Below are positions 5,933 to 11,004 of a stretch of 11,004 nucleotides of DNA, one piece after another. Below the pieces are notes generated by a model that saw only the letters and a program-made list of their open reading frames with translations, searched no databases and was not told the DNA's origin. This DNA is from Pseudomonadota bacterium. Its GTDB lineage: Bacteria; Pseudomonadota; Gammaproteobacteria; Burkholderiales; Burkholderiaceae_C. The position numbers and the translations under genes are program-made. The DNA lies in assembly GCA_023442945.1 (NCBI GenBank), contig JAEZWW010000011.1:1-11004 (forward strand), read 5' to 3'. Within the stretch, counting starts at the first letter, position 1. The number at the start of each line of letters is the position of its first letter.

Positions 5933-7152
5933 AACGCCTCCAGCCCGAGGAGCACGCAAGCCTGCTGCGCGGTGGCGCGCACGCTGGCCGCGTCGGCGGC
6001 GGTGAACGTCAGGTGGCCCATCTTGCGGCCGCGCCGCGCCTCGGCCTTGCCGTACAGGTGCAGGTGGGCGCCGGGCAGGGCCAGCACGGCCGGCCAGGGC
6101 GGCGTGCGCGGCAGGTCTTCGCCATCGACCGATTCAAACCACAGGTCGCCCAGCAGGTTGAGCATGACGGCCGCGCTGTGTTGGCGCGGCGCGGTGAGCG
6201 GCAGGCCGGCCAGGGTGCGCACCTGCAGCTCAAACTGCGACACGTCGCACGCGTCCACGGTGTAGTGGCCGCTGTTGTGCGGGCGCGGCGCCATCTCGTT
6301 GACGACCAGGCGGCCGTCGGCCAGCACGAAGTATTCGACGCACAGCACGCCCACGTAAGCCAACTCGCTTGCTATCTGTTCGGTAGCTGCTCGCGCTTGT
6401 TGCGCTAGGGCCAGGGGCACATTGCCTTCAAAAACCTCGGTCACGGCCAGGATGCCGCCGCGGTGCAGGTTGCGCTGCACCGGCAGGCTGACGACCTGCC
6501 CGTCGCGCCCGCGCGCGACGATCACCGAGCATTCGGCCGCCAGCGGCAGCAGCTGCTCCAGCACGCAGGCCACGCCGCCCATCTGCTGCCAGGCGGCGGC
6601 CAGTTCGTCGCGCGTGGCGACGCGGGCCTGGCCCTTGCCGTCGTAGCCCAGGCGCGCGGTTTTCAGCACGCCGGGCAGCAGCGCGTCGGGCACGGCGGCC
6701 AAGTCGGCTTCGGATTCGATCACCGCGTAGGGCGCGGGCGCCACGCCGCCGGCTGCGGCGCAGCGGGTGAAGTGGGCCTTTTCGCGGATGCGGTCCTGCG
6801 CGATCGCCACCGCTTCGGCCATGGGCGACACCGGCCGGTCGGCGGCCAGCGCGGCCAGCGATTCGGCGGGCACGTTCTCAAACTCGGTGGTGATGGCGCC
6901 GGCCAGCGTGGCCAGGTCGCGCAGCGCCTGGGCGTCGCGGTAGTCGGCCTGGATGAAGTGCTGGCTGACGTGGCCGGCGGGGCTGCCGGCGTCCGGGTCC
7001 AGCACCACGGTTTCATAGCCCAGGGCCTGCGCCGCGTGCACGAACATCCGCCCCAGCTGGCCGCCGCCGAGCACGCCCAGCGTGGCCATGCTGCCATCGC
7101 TCAAGGGGCCGGGCAGCAGGGGCAGGACGGTTTCGGTGGCGGTGTTGGACAC
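5929..7152 (-). CDS. purK: N5-carboxyaminoimidazole ribonucleotide synthase
   Basis: This ATP-grasp enzyme of de novo purine synthesis converts AIR, ATP and bicarbonate to N5-CAIR, which PurE then isomerises. From the GTG at 7152 it has 407 residues: the N-terminal GGGQLGR (29-35), TTEFENVP (88-95), ATP-grasp KTARLGYDGKGQ (164-175) and the C-terminal metal/phosphate block NEMAPRPHNSGH (285-296). The length is normal. GTG 7152 is preferred to GTG 7200, which lies inside a dispersed repeat; ATG 7089 would trim the protein close to the first strand. None of these has a strong Shine-Dalgarno, so the start is uncertain. Residues 248-265 are encoded by a repeat-like, AT-richer DNA stretch. It lies downstream of purE and overlaps tsaC by four bases. 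Confidence 0.93.
   Translation of the reverse strand: MSNTATETVLPLLPGPLSDGSMATLGVLGGGQLGRMFVHAAQALGYETVVLDPDAGSPAGHVSQHFIQADYRDAQALRDLATLAGAITTEFENVPAESLAALAADRPVSPMAEAVAIAQDRIREKAHFTRCAAAGGVAPAPYAVIESEADLAAVPDALLPGVLKTARLGYDGKGQARVATRDELAAAWQQMGGVACVLEQLLPLAAECSVIVARGRDGQVVSLPVQRNLHRGGILAVTEVFEGNVPLALAQQARAATEQIASELAYVGVLCVEYFVLADGRLVVNEMAPRPHNSGHYTVDACDVSQFELQVRTLAGLPLTAPRQHSAAVMLNLLGDLWFESVDGEDLPRTPPWPAVLALPGAHLHLYGKAEARRGRKMGHLTFTAADAASVRATAQQACVLLGLEAF
6364..6411 (-). repeat. Dispersed ~45-bp repeat, copy 3, inside purK
   Basis: On the minus strand it reads GCCCTAGCGCAACAAGCGCG, then AGCAGCTACCGAACAG, then ATAGCAAGCGAG. It keeps the GCCCTA head, the GCAGCTA core and the TAGCAA tail of the intergenic copies, yet it is read in frame as purK residues 248-263 (ALAQQARAATEQIASE). 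Codons CTA, CAA, CGA, GCT, ATA and GCA cluster here, unlike the GC-ending codons around it. Confidence 0.5.
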
Positions 7153-7181
7153 GGTGGGTTTTTGGGTCAAATCGGGCGCTG

Positions 7182-7229
7182 GCCCTACGGCAATCTGCAC
7201 GAACAGCTATGAAAAACGGAGTAACTTGG
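7182..7229 (+). repeat. Dispersed ~45-bp repeat, copy 4, between purE and purK
   Basis: It reads GCCCTACGGCAATCTGCAC, then GAACAGCTATGAAAAACG, then GAGTAACTTGG. It shares head, core and tail with the copies at 1358, 6364 and 10870. It occupies the gap after the purE stop (7237 on the minus strand) and contains the GTG at 7200 that would otherwise be a candidate purK start. Confidence 0.58.
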
Positions 7230-7236
7230 AGGCCGA

Positions 7237-7731
7237 TCAAGCCACCGGCGGCAGCGCCATGGCGCGCGCGGCGGCGGTTTGGTCGGCACGGAAGGCTTCC
7301 AGCTTCTGGCGCAGCGCGTCGTCGCCGCTGGCCAGCATGGCCACGGCAAACAGCGCCGCGTTGGCCGCGCCGGCCGCGCCGATGGCAAAGGTGGCCACCG
7401 GCACGCCCTTGGGCATTTGCACGATGGAATGGAGCGAATCCACGCCCTGCAGGTGCCGGCTGGCCACCGGCACGCCCAGCACCGGCACCACCGTCTTGGC
7501 CGCCAGCATGCCTGGCAGGTGCGCCGCGCCGCCCGCGCCCGCAATGATGGCGCGCAGGCCCCGCCCCTGCGCGGCTTCCGCGTAGGCAAACATGTCGTCC
7601 GGCATGCGGTGCGCCGACACCACCTGCGCCGCGTGCGGCACGCCAAACTGCGTCAGGATCTGCACGGCGTGCTGCATCGTGTCCCAGTCGCTGCTGGAAC
7701 CCATCACCACGCCGATCAAGGGAGAAGTCAT
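7237..7731 (-). CDS. purE: N5-carboxyaminoimidazole ribonucleotide mutase
   Basis: This 164-residue class I PurE converts N5-CAIR to CAIR in the cytosol as an octamer (family knowledge). Visible motifs are GVVMGSSSDW (7-16) for phosphate binding, SAHRMPD (39-45) with catalytic His41, AGAGGAAHLPGM (64-75) and PVLGVPV. The presence of purK next door confirms the bacterial two-step carboxylation route. ATG 7731 is chosen over an adjacent upstream TTG at 7734. The Shine-Dalgarno is weak, at most an AGG 8 bases upstream. It is the first gene of the minus-strand purE-purK-tsaC run and divergent from the thioredoxin-TPR gene across a 215-bp gap. The 78-84 bases to purK are largely repeat. Confidence 0.95.
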   Translation of the reverse strand: MTSPLIGVVMGSSSDWDTMQHAVQILTQFGVPHAAQVVSAHRMPDDMFAYAEAAQGRGLRAIIAGAGGAAHLPGMLAAKTVVPVLGVPVASRHLQGVDSLHSIVQMPKGVPVATFAIGAAGAANAALFAVAMLASGDDALRQKLEAFRADQTAAARAMALPPVA

Positions 7732-7826
7732 CAAACTGGCCTATAAAACTCGAGGGTGGGCGGCGATCCGGGCATCGTCCGTCGCACGGCGCCGGAATTG
7801 ATATGCTCGCATGAAGGAGCCCACCG

Positions 7827-7912
7827 CCCCCCAGCGAACGCCTTGGCCGGACCTGCGCCGGCCAACGGCGTTGTCCCCCTGGGGGGAAGGCGCATTTGCG
7901 CCTCAGGGGGGG
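7827..7912. repeat. Compound hairpin element between purE and cnoX-like gene
   Basis: Nested inverted repeats fill this stretch. AACGCCTTGGCCGG (7837-7850) pairs with CCGGCCAA and GGCGTT (7858-7872) with one bulged C. TCCCCCTGGGGGGA lies at 7874-7887. AGGCGCA (7888-7894) pairs with TGCGCCT (7897-7903). C6 at 7827-7832 faces G7 at 7906-7912, so the whole could fold into a multi-branched structure. I recall C5TG6-type elements of this kind as common intergenic repeats in Comamonadaceae; this is from memory. It may insulate the divergent genes or lie in the 5' leader of the plus-strand gene. A 47-codon open frame across it (7811-7954) is probably fortuitous. Confidence 0.6.
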
Positions 7913-7946
7913 TTCAAGTCCATGATTTTGCCTTCAGATACGCCCG

Positions 7947-8915
7947 ATGATTGACGTCACCCTAGAAAACTTCGAAACCGAGGTCATGCTGGCCTCGACC
8001 CAGGTCCCTGTGCTGGTCGACATCTGGGCCGAGTGGTGCGGCCCGTGCAAGCAGCTCGGCCCGGTGCTGGAGCAGCTCGAGGTCGAATACGCCGGGCGCT
8101 TCGTGCTGGCCAAGCTCGACGCCGACAAGGTCAAGGAACTGGCCGGCCAGCTGTCGCAGATGTTCGGTGTGCGCAGCATCCCGTTCTGCGTGCTGTTCAA
8201 GGGCGGCCAGCCGGTCGACGGCTTTGTCGGTGCGCTGCCCGCCGCGCAGGTGCGCGAATTCCTGGACAAGCACGTGCCGAGCGAAGGCGCGCTGACGGCC
8301 GAGGCCGAAATGGACGAGGCTGAAGCCCTGCTGCAGTCCGGCGACACCGACGCCGCCTTGGCGAAACTGGCCGACGCCGTCGCGCAAGACCCGGCCAACG
8401 ACGACGCCCGCGCCGACTACGTGCGCCTGCTGATCGGCACCGGCGCCTACGAGGAAGCCGCCGCAGTGCTGGAAGAGCCGTTGAAGCGCGAGCCGCGCCC
8501 GCTGCGCTTTGACGCACTGCGCCGCTGGCTGGACGCGCGTGAATTCGTCGAAAAGGACGACCGCGGCAACTGGACCGTGGCGCAGTTCGACGCCAAGATC
8601 GCCGAAAACAAGCGCGATTTCGACACCCGCTTTGCCAAGGCGCAGGCGCTGATGGCCGAAGGCCAGTGGACGGCCAGCATGGACGAGCTACTGGAGATCA
8701 TCATGCGCGACCGCCAATGGAACGACGAGGCCGCGCGCAAGGCCTACGTCGCCATCCTGGAACTGCTGACCCCGCCGCCCGCCAAGGCCGGCGCCGGTGC
8801 GGATGGCAAAACGGCTGGCGGCATCGAGCTGACCGGCAAGGCCGCCAAGCAGGAAGACCCGCAGGCCGAGCTGCTGTCCAGCTACCGCCGCAAGCTGAGC
8901 ATGGCGCTGAACTGA
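7947..8915 (+). CDS. cnoX: Thioredoxin-TPR co-chaperone, CnoX/YbbN-like
   Basis: This 322-residue cytosolic protein has an N-terminal thioredoxin fold (about 1-112) with active site WCGPCK (Cys31 and Cys34), cis-Pro79 and an additional Cys81. A helical tetratricopeptide-like region follows (about 118-285) and ends in SSYRRKLSMALN. CnoX of E. coli is a holdase that protects proteins from oxidation and hands them to GroEL. E. coli CnoX lacks the full CXXC pair, whereas this protein has it, so it may also reduce disulphides. A low-complexity Pro/Ala/Gly/Lys stretch near 272-300 is inserted before the conserved tail. ATG 7947 has no clear Shine-Dalgarno, and a small upstream frame ends overlapping this start. 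It is monocistronic, with a strong terminator at 8938-8963. Family is certain; the cnoX name is by similarity. Confidence 0.87.
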   Translation: MIDVTLENFETEVMLASTQVPVLVDIWAEWCGPCKQLGPVLEQLEVEYAGRFVLAKLDADKVKELAGQLSQMFGVRSIPFCVLFKGGQPVDGFVGALPAAQVREFLDKHVPSEGALTAEAEMDEAEALLQSGDTDAALAKLADAVAQDPANDDARADYVRLLIGTGAYEEAAAVLEEPLKREPRPLRFDALRRWLDAREFVEKDDRGNWTVAQFDAKIAENKRDFDTRFAKAQALMAEGQWTASMDELLEIIMRDRQWNDEAARKAYVAILELLTPPPAKAGAGADGKTAGGIELTGKAAKQEDPQAELLSSYRRKLSMALN

Positions 8916-8937
8916 TCTGCGTCCTGCGCCCAGCCGC

Positions 8938-8963
8938 AGCCCCGCCGACGCGGGGCTTTTTTT
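8938..8963 (+). terminator. Intrinsic terminator after the thioredoxin-TPR gene
   Basis: AGCCCCGC (8938-8945), loop CGAC, GCGGGGCT (8950-8957), then a run of seven T ending at 8963. It begins 22 bases after the stop at 8915. Confidence 0.93.
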
Positions 8964-9098
8964 GTGCCCGCCGCCGGGGCCAGACCGCCCGGCGCGGTCG
9001 CGCAGGCGACGCGCGCTCAGGGTAAATCCGGGGCGTGCTGGCGCCTGGCCGGGCGGAAAGGCGCGGGGCGGCTGACACAATGCCCGCTCGCCCTTTTG

Positions 9099-9139
9099 AC
9101 CGCGCGGCGTGGCCTGGTTGGCCACGGCCACCGCGCGGT
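9099..9139. promoter_or_regulatory. Large imperfect hairpin in the leader of the acyl-CoA ligase gene
   Basis: ACCGCGCGG (9099-9107) pairs with CCGCGCGGT (9131-9139), and the inner CGTGGCC (9108-9114) pairs with GGCCACG (9120-9126) around loop TGGTT. Together they form a 16-bp stem with a 4-base bulge. It ends 15 bases before the GAGGAG ribosome site. It could be an operator, an mRNA-stabilising structure or a pause site. No T tract follows, so it is not a standard terminator. Confidence 0.5.
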
Positions 9140-9154
9140 TTCCCGACTTGAATT

Positions 9155-9160
9155 GAGGAG
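9155..9160 (+). promoter_or_regulatory. Shine-Dalgarno that fixes a GTG start
   Basis: GAGGAG lies 6 bases before GTG 9167. The in-frame ATGs at about 9185 and 9188 have no comparable site. Confidence 0.7.
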
Positions 9161-9166
9161 TCTCGC

Positions 9167-10792
9167 GTGCAGCCGCCCAGTCTGATGATGTACCGCCCGA
9201 TGCTGATCGCCAGCATCCTGAAGCACGGCATGACGCATTACGGCGACCAGGAAATCGTCTCGCGCGAGACGCATGGCCCGCTGTTCCGCTACACCTTTGC
9301 CGAGATGGGTGCGCGCGCCGCGCAGCTGGCGCACGCGCTGCAGCGCCTGGGCGTGCAACCGGGCGGCATGGTCGGCTCGATTGCCTGGAACAACCACCGC
9401 CACGTGGAGGCGTACTACGGCGTGTCTGGCAGCGGCCGCGTCATGCACACCGTCAACCCGCGCCTGCACCCCGAGCAGCTGGCCTACGTCGTCAACCACG
9501 CGGAAGACGAAGTGGTGCTGTTCGACAGCACCTTCGCGCCGCTGATCAAGGCGATTGCGCCGCACTGCCCGAAGGTCAAGGCCTGGGTCTGCCTGGCCGA
9601 CGCCGAGCACACGCCGACCATCGACGGCGGCCCCGCGGTGCTGAGCTACGACGCGCTGATCGCGCCCGAGCCGACCACGTACGACTGGCCCGACCTGGAC
9701 GAGACCGCGGGCGCGGCCCTGTGCTACACGTCCGGCACCACCGGCAACCCCAAGGGCGTGCTGTATTCGCACCGTGGCATCTTCCTGAACGCCACCACCT
9801 CCTGCATGGGCGGCGTGCTCAACCTGTCGGCGCGCGAAGCGGTGCTGCCCGTGGTGCCCATGTTCCACATCAACGCCTGGTGCATCCCGTACTCGGCCCT
9901 GGTGGCCGGTGCCAAGCTGGTGCTGCCCGGCCCCAAGCTGGACGGGGCCAGCCTGCACGAACTGCTGGAGTCCGAACAAGTCACCGTGGCCGCCGGCGTG
10001 CCCACCATCTGGCTGGGCCTGGTGCAGTACGTGGAGCAGCAAGGCCTGCGCTTCTCGCACCTCAAGCGCACCGCCGTGGGTGGCACGGCCATGCCCAAGG
10101 CGCTGATCGCCAAGTTTGCCGACAACTACGGCGTGGAAGTGCGCCACGGCTGGGGCATGACCGAAACCACGGCCATTGCCACGCTCAGCGTGCTGAGCCA
10201 CCGCGACATGGCGCTCAGCGCCGACGAGCGCCACAACATCGTCACGCGCCAGGGCAAGCCGGTGTCCGGCATCGAGCTGAAGGTGGTGGACGAGCTGGGC
10301 CAGACCCTGCCGCGCGACGACAAGTCGCAAGGCGAGCTGATGGTGCGCGGCCACTGGATCGTGGACCGCTATTACAAGTCCGACAAGACCGCGCTGGTGG
10401 ACGGCTGGTTTCCCACCGGCGACATCGCCACCATCAGCGCCGACGGTGTGCTGACCATCCGCGACCGCACCAAGGACGTGATCAAGAGCGGCGGTGAATG
10501 GATCAGCTCCATCGACCTGGAAAACGCCGCCGTCGGCCACCCGGCCGTGGCCATGGCCGCGGTGATCGGCGTGCCGCACCCCAAGTGGGACGAGCGGCCG
10601 CTGCTGGTCGTCGTGCCCAAGCCGGGGCAGACGGCGGACAAGCAGTCGATCCTCGACTTCCTGACCGAGCGCGTCGCCAAGTGGTGGGTGCCCGACGATG
10701 TGGTCTTTGTCGACAGCCTGCCCGTGGGCGGCACCGGCAAGGTGCAAAAGAACGAGCTGCGCAAGCAGTTTGCCGACACGCGCGTGGATTGA
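9167..10792 (+). CDS. AMP-forming acyl-CoA ligase (medium/long-chain fatty acid, AlkK/DmdB-like)
   Basis: This 541-residue ANL-superfamily adenylating enzyme activates a carboxylic acid with ATP to the acyl-AMP and then the acyl-CoA. Motifs in order: P-loop YTSGTTGNPKG (187-197), GWGMTETT (328-335), GWFPTGD (413-419), the hinge-region motif KDVIKSGGEWIS, and C-terminal PVGGTGKVQK with catalytic Lys525. Length and style match the AlkK-like fatty-acyl-CoA synthetases and the closely related 3-(methylthio)propionyl-CoA ligases (DmdB). The two cannot be separated by eye, and a medium-chain fatty acid is the default guess. No signal peptide or membrane segment is seen, so it is cytosolic. The GTG start is supported by GAGGAG six bases upstream. 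It stands alone, with the previous gene closed by a terminator and a large hairpin in its leader. Confidence 0.92.
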   Translation: MQPPSLMMYRPMLIASILKHGMTHYGDQEIVSRETHGPLFRYTFAEMGARAAQLAHALQRLGVQPGGMVGSIAWNNHRHVEAYYGVSGSGRVMHTVNPRLHPEQLAYVVNHAEDEVVLFDSTFAPLIKAIAPHCPKVKAWVCLADAEHTPTIDGGPAVLSYDALIAPEPTTYDWPDLDETAGAALCYTSGTTGNPKGVLYSHRGIFLNATTSCMGGVLNLSAREAVLPVVPMFHINAWCIPYSALVAGAKLVLPGPKLDGASLHELLESEQVTVAAGVPTIWLGLVQYVEQQGLRFSHLKRTAVGGTAMPKALIAKFADNYGVEVRHGWGMTETTAIATLSVLSHRDMALSADERHNIVTRQGKPVSGIELKVVDELGQTLPRDDKSQGELMVRGHWIVDRYYKSDKTALVDGWFPTGDIATISADGVLTIRDRTKDVIKSGGEWISSIDLENAAVGHPAVAMAAVIGVPHPKWDERPLLVVVPKPGQTADKQSILDFLTERVAKWWVPDDVVFVDSLPVGGTGKVQKNELRKQFADTRVD

Positions 10793-10869
10793 GGCAACAG
10801 GGCGCCCGTGCACAGGGGCCGTGCCTGGCGCAGGCGGGTGACGTCATTGCGGCGTCATATTGGCCTTTC

Positions 10870-10919
10870 GCCCTAGAACCACTTGCGCAAGCAGCTACTG
10901 AAAACGTAGCAAATTGGCC
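10870..10919 (+). repeat. Dispersed ~45-bp repeat, copy 5
   Basis: It reads GCCCTAGAACCACTTGCGC, then AAGCAGCTACTGAAAACG, then TAGCAAATTGGCC. It has the same head, core and tail as the copies at 277, 1358, 6364 and 7182. It is intergenic, about 80 bases after the ligase stop. Confidence 0.62.
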
Positions 10920-10940
10920 CCATGCGGAAAAGCGGCTTTT

Positions 10941-10946
10941 TATAAT
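10941..10946 (+). promoter_or_regulatory. Consensus -10 box near the window end
   Basis: TATAAT is an exact sigma70 -10 hexamer, striking in GC-rich DNA. No good -35 is present at 16-18 bases; TTGGCC at 10914-10919 is 21 bases away. It could drive a gene beyond the window. Transcription would run straight into the G/C run that follows, so the downstream sequence needs confirmation. Confidence 0.35.
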
Positions 10947-10959
10947 GCGCTGGATTGGT

Positions 10960-10986
10960 GGGGGGGGGGGGGGCGGCCCCCCCCCC
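10960..10986. other. G14 / C10 homopolymer inverted repeat, possible assembly artefact
   Basis: Fourteen G (10960-10973), then CGG, then ten C (10977-10986). Nothing else in the window has homopolymers this long. An abutting poly-G and poly-C near a sequence end suggests base-calling or contig-joining error rather than biology. Frames reading through it give runs of Gly or Pro and are not credible genes. Confidence 0.6.
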
Positions 10987-11004
10987 AAGCGGAGGCGGGG
11001 ACAG

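Noticed and set aside
5129..6265. A 378-codon open frame on the plus strand
   Set aside because: It is antisense to tsaC and purK, both firmly identified by motifs, and has an Arg/Gly/Ala-rich shadow composition.
7779..7807. Possible promoter with TATGCT before the thioredoxin-TPR gene
   Set aside because: No acceptable -35 hexamer lies at 16-18 bases.
9017..10813. A 598-codon open frame on the minus strand
   Set aside because: It lies antisense to the acyl-CoA ligase, is a His/Gly/Val/Arg-rich composition typical of a shadow of GC-rich coding DNA, and shows no motif.
10503..10988. Minus-strand frame starting MGGGPPPPPPP
   Set aside because: Its start is in the G/C homopolymer tract and the rest is antisense to the ligase gene.
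1..11004. Search for tRNA, rRNA, CRISPR arrays, transposases, phage or defence genes
   Set aside because: No cloverleaf, regularly spaced repeat-spacer array, transposase motif or defence-associated domain was seen; all long frames are accounted for by housekeeping or envelope genes.

Overview
The window is GC-rich chromosomal DNA from a betaproteobacterium, most likely a member of the Comamonadaceae (Burkholderiales, Acidovorax-like). The reasons are the gene content and protein style (TtuC-type dehydrogenase, purE-purK-tsaC cluster, CnoX-like thioredoxin, AlkK/DmdB-like acyl-CoA ligase) and several intergenic repeat types that I recall from raw genomes of that family. The genus assignment is inference.

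Layout: positions 1-360 hold no convincing gene, only repeats and hairpins. On the minus strand follow two small secreted two-cysteine proteins that are paralogues (361-684, with an apparently frameshifted N-terminus, and 808-1194). Next is a tartrate/D-malate dehydrogenase (1423-2499). A GDSL lipoprotein esterase is divergent from it on the plus strand (2651-3859). It converges on a second GDSL-family lipoprotein on the minus strand (3956-4870), and the two are separated by a perfect 28-bp palindromic terminator. Upstream of the second lipoprotein on the minus strand lies purE-purK-tsaC (7731 to 4940), with purK and tsaC overlapping by four bases. Divergent from purE, across a hairpin-rich repeat, is a thioredoxin-TPR (CnoX/YbbN-like) protein with its own terminator. 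Then comes an AMP-forming fatty-acid-type CoA ligase preceded by a large hairpin. The last 200 bases carry a repeat copy, a TATAAT box and a suspicious G14/C10 run.

Functionally this is mostly housekeeping: two steps of de novo purine synthesis (AIR to N5-CAIR to CAIR), the first step of tRNA t6A modification, protein-folding or redox protection, hydroxy-acid oxidation and acyl-CoA activation, plus envelope lipoproteins. I see no mobile element, CRISPR array, tRNA, rRNA or defence system, and no new multi-gene system. The points that merit a second look are a dispersed repeat of about 45 bp with five copies here, one of them embedded in frame in purK; a GDSL lipoprotein that appears to have lost catalytic residues; and the paralogous secreted two-Cys pair with a broken start.
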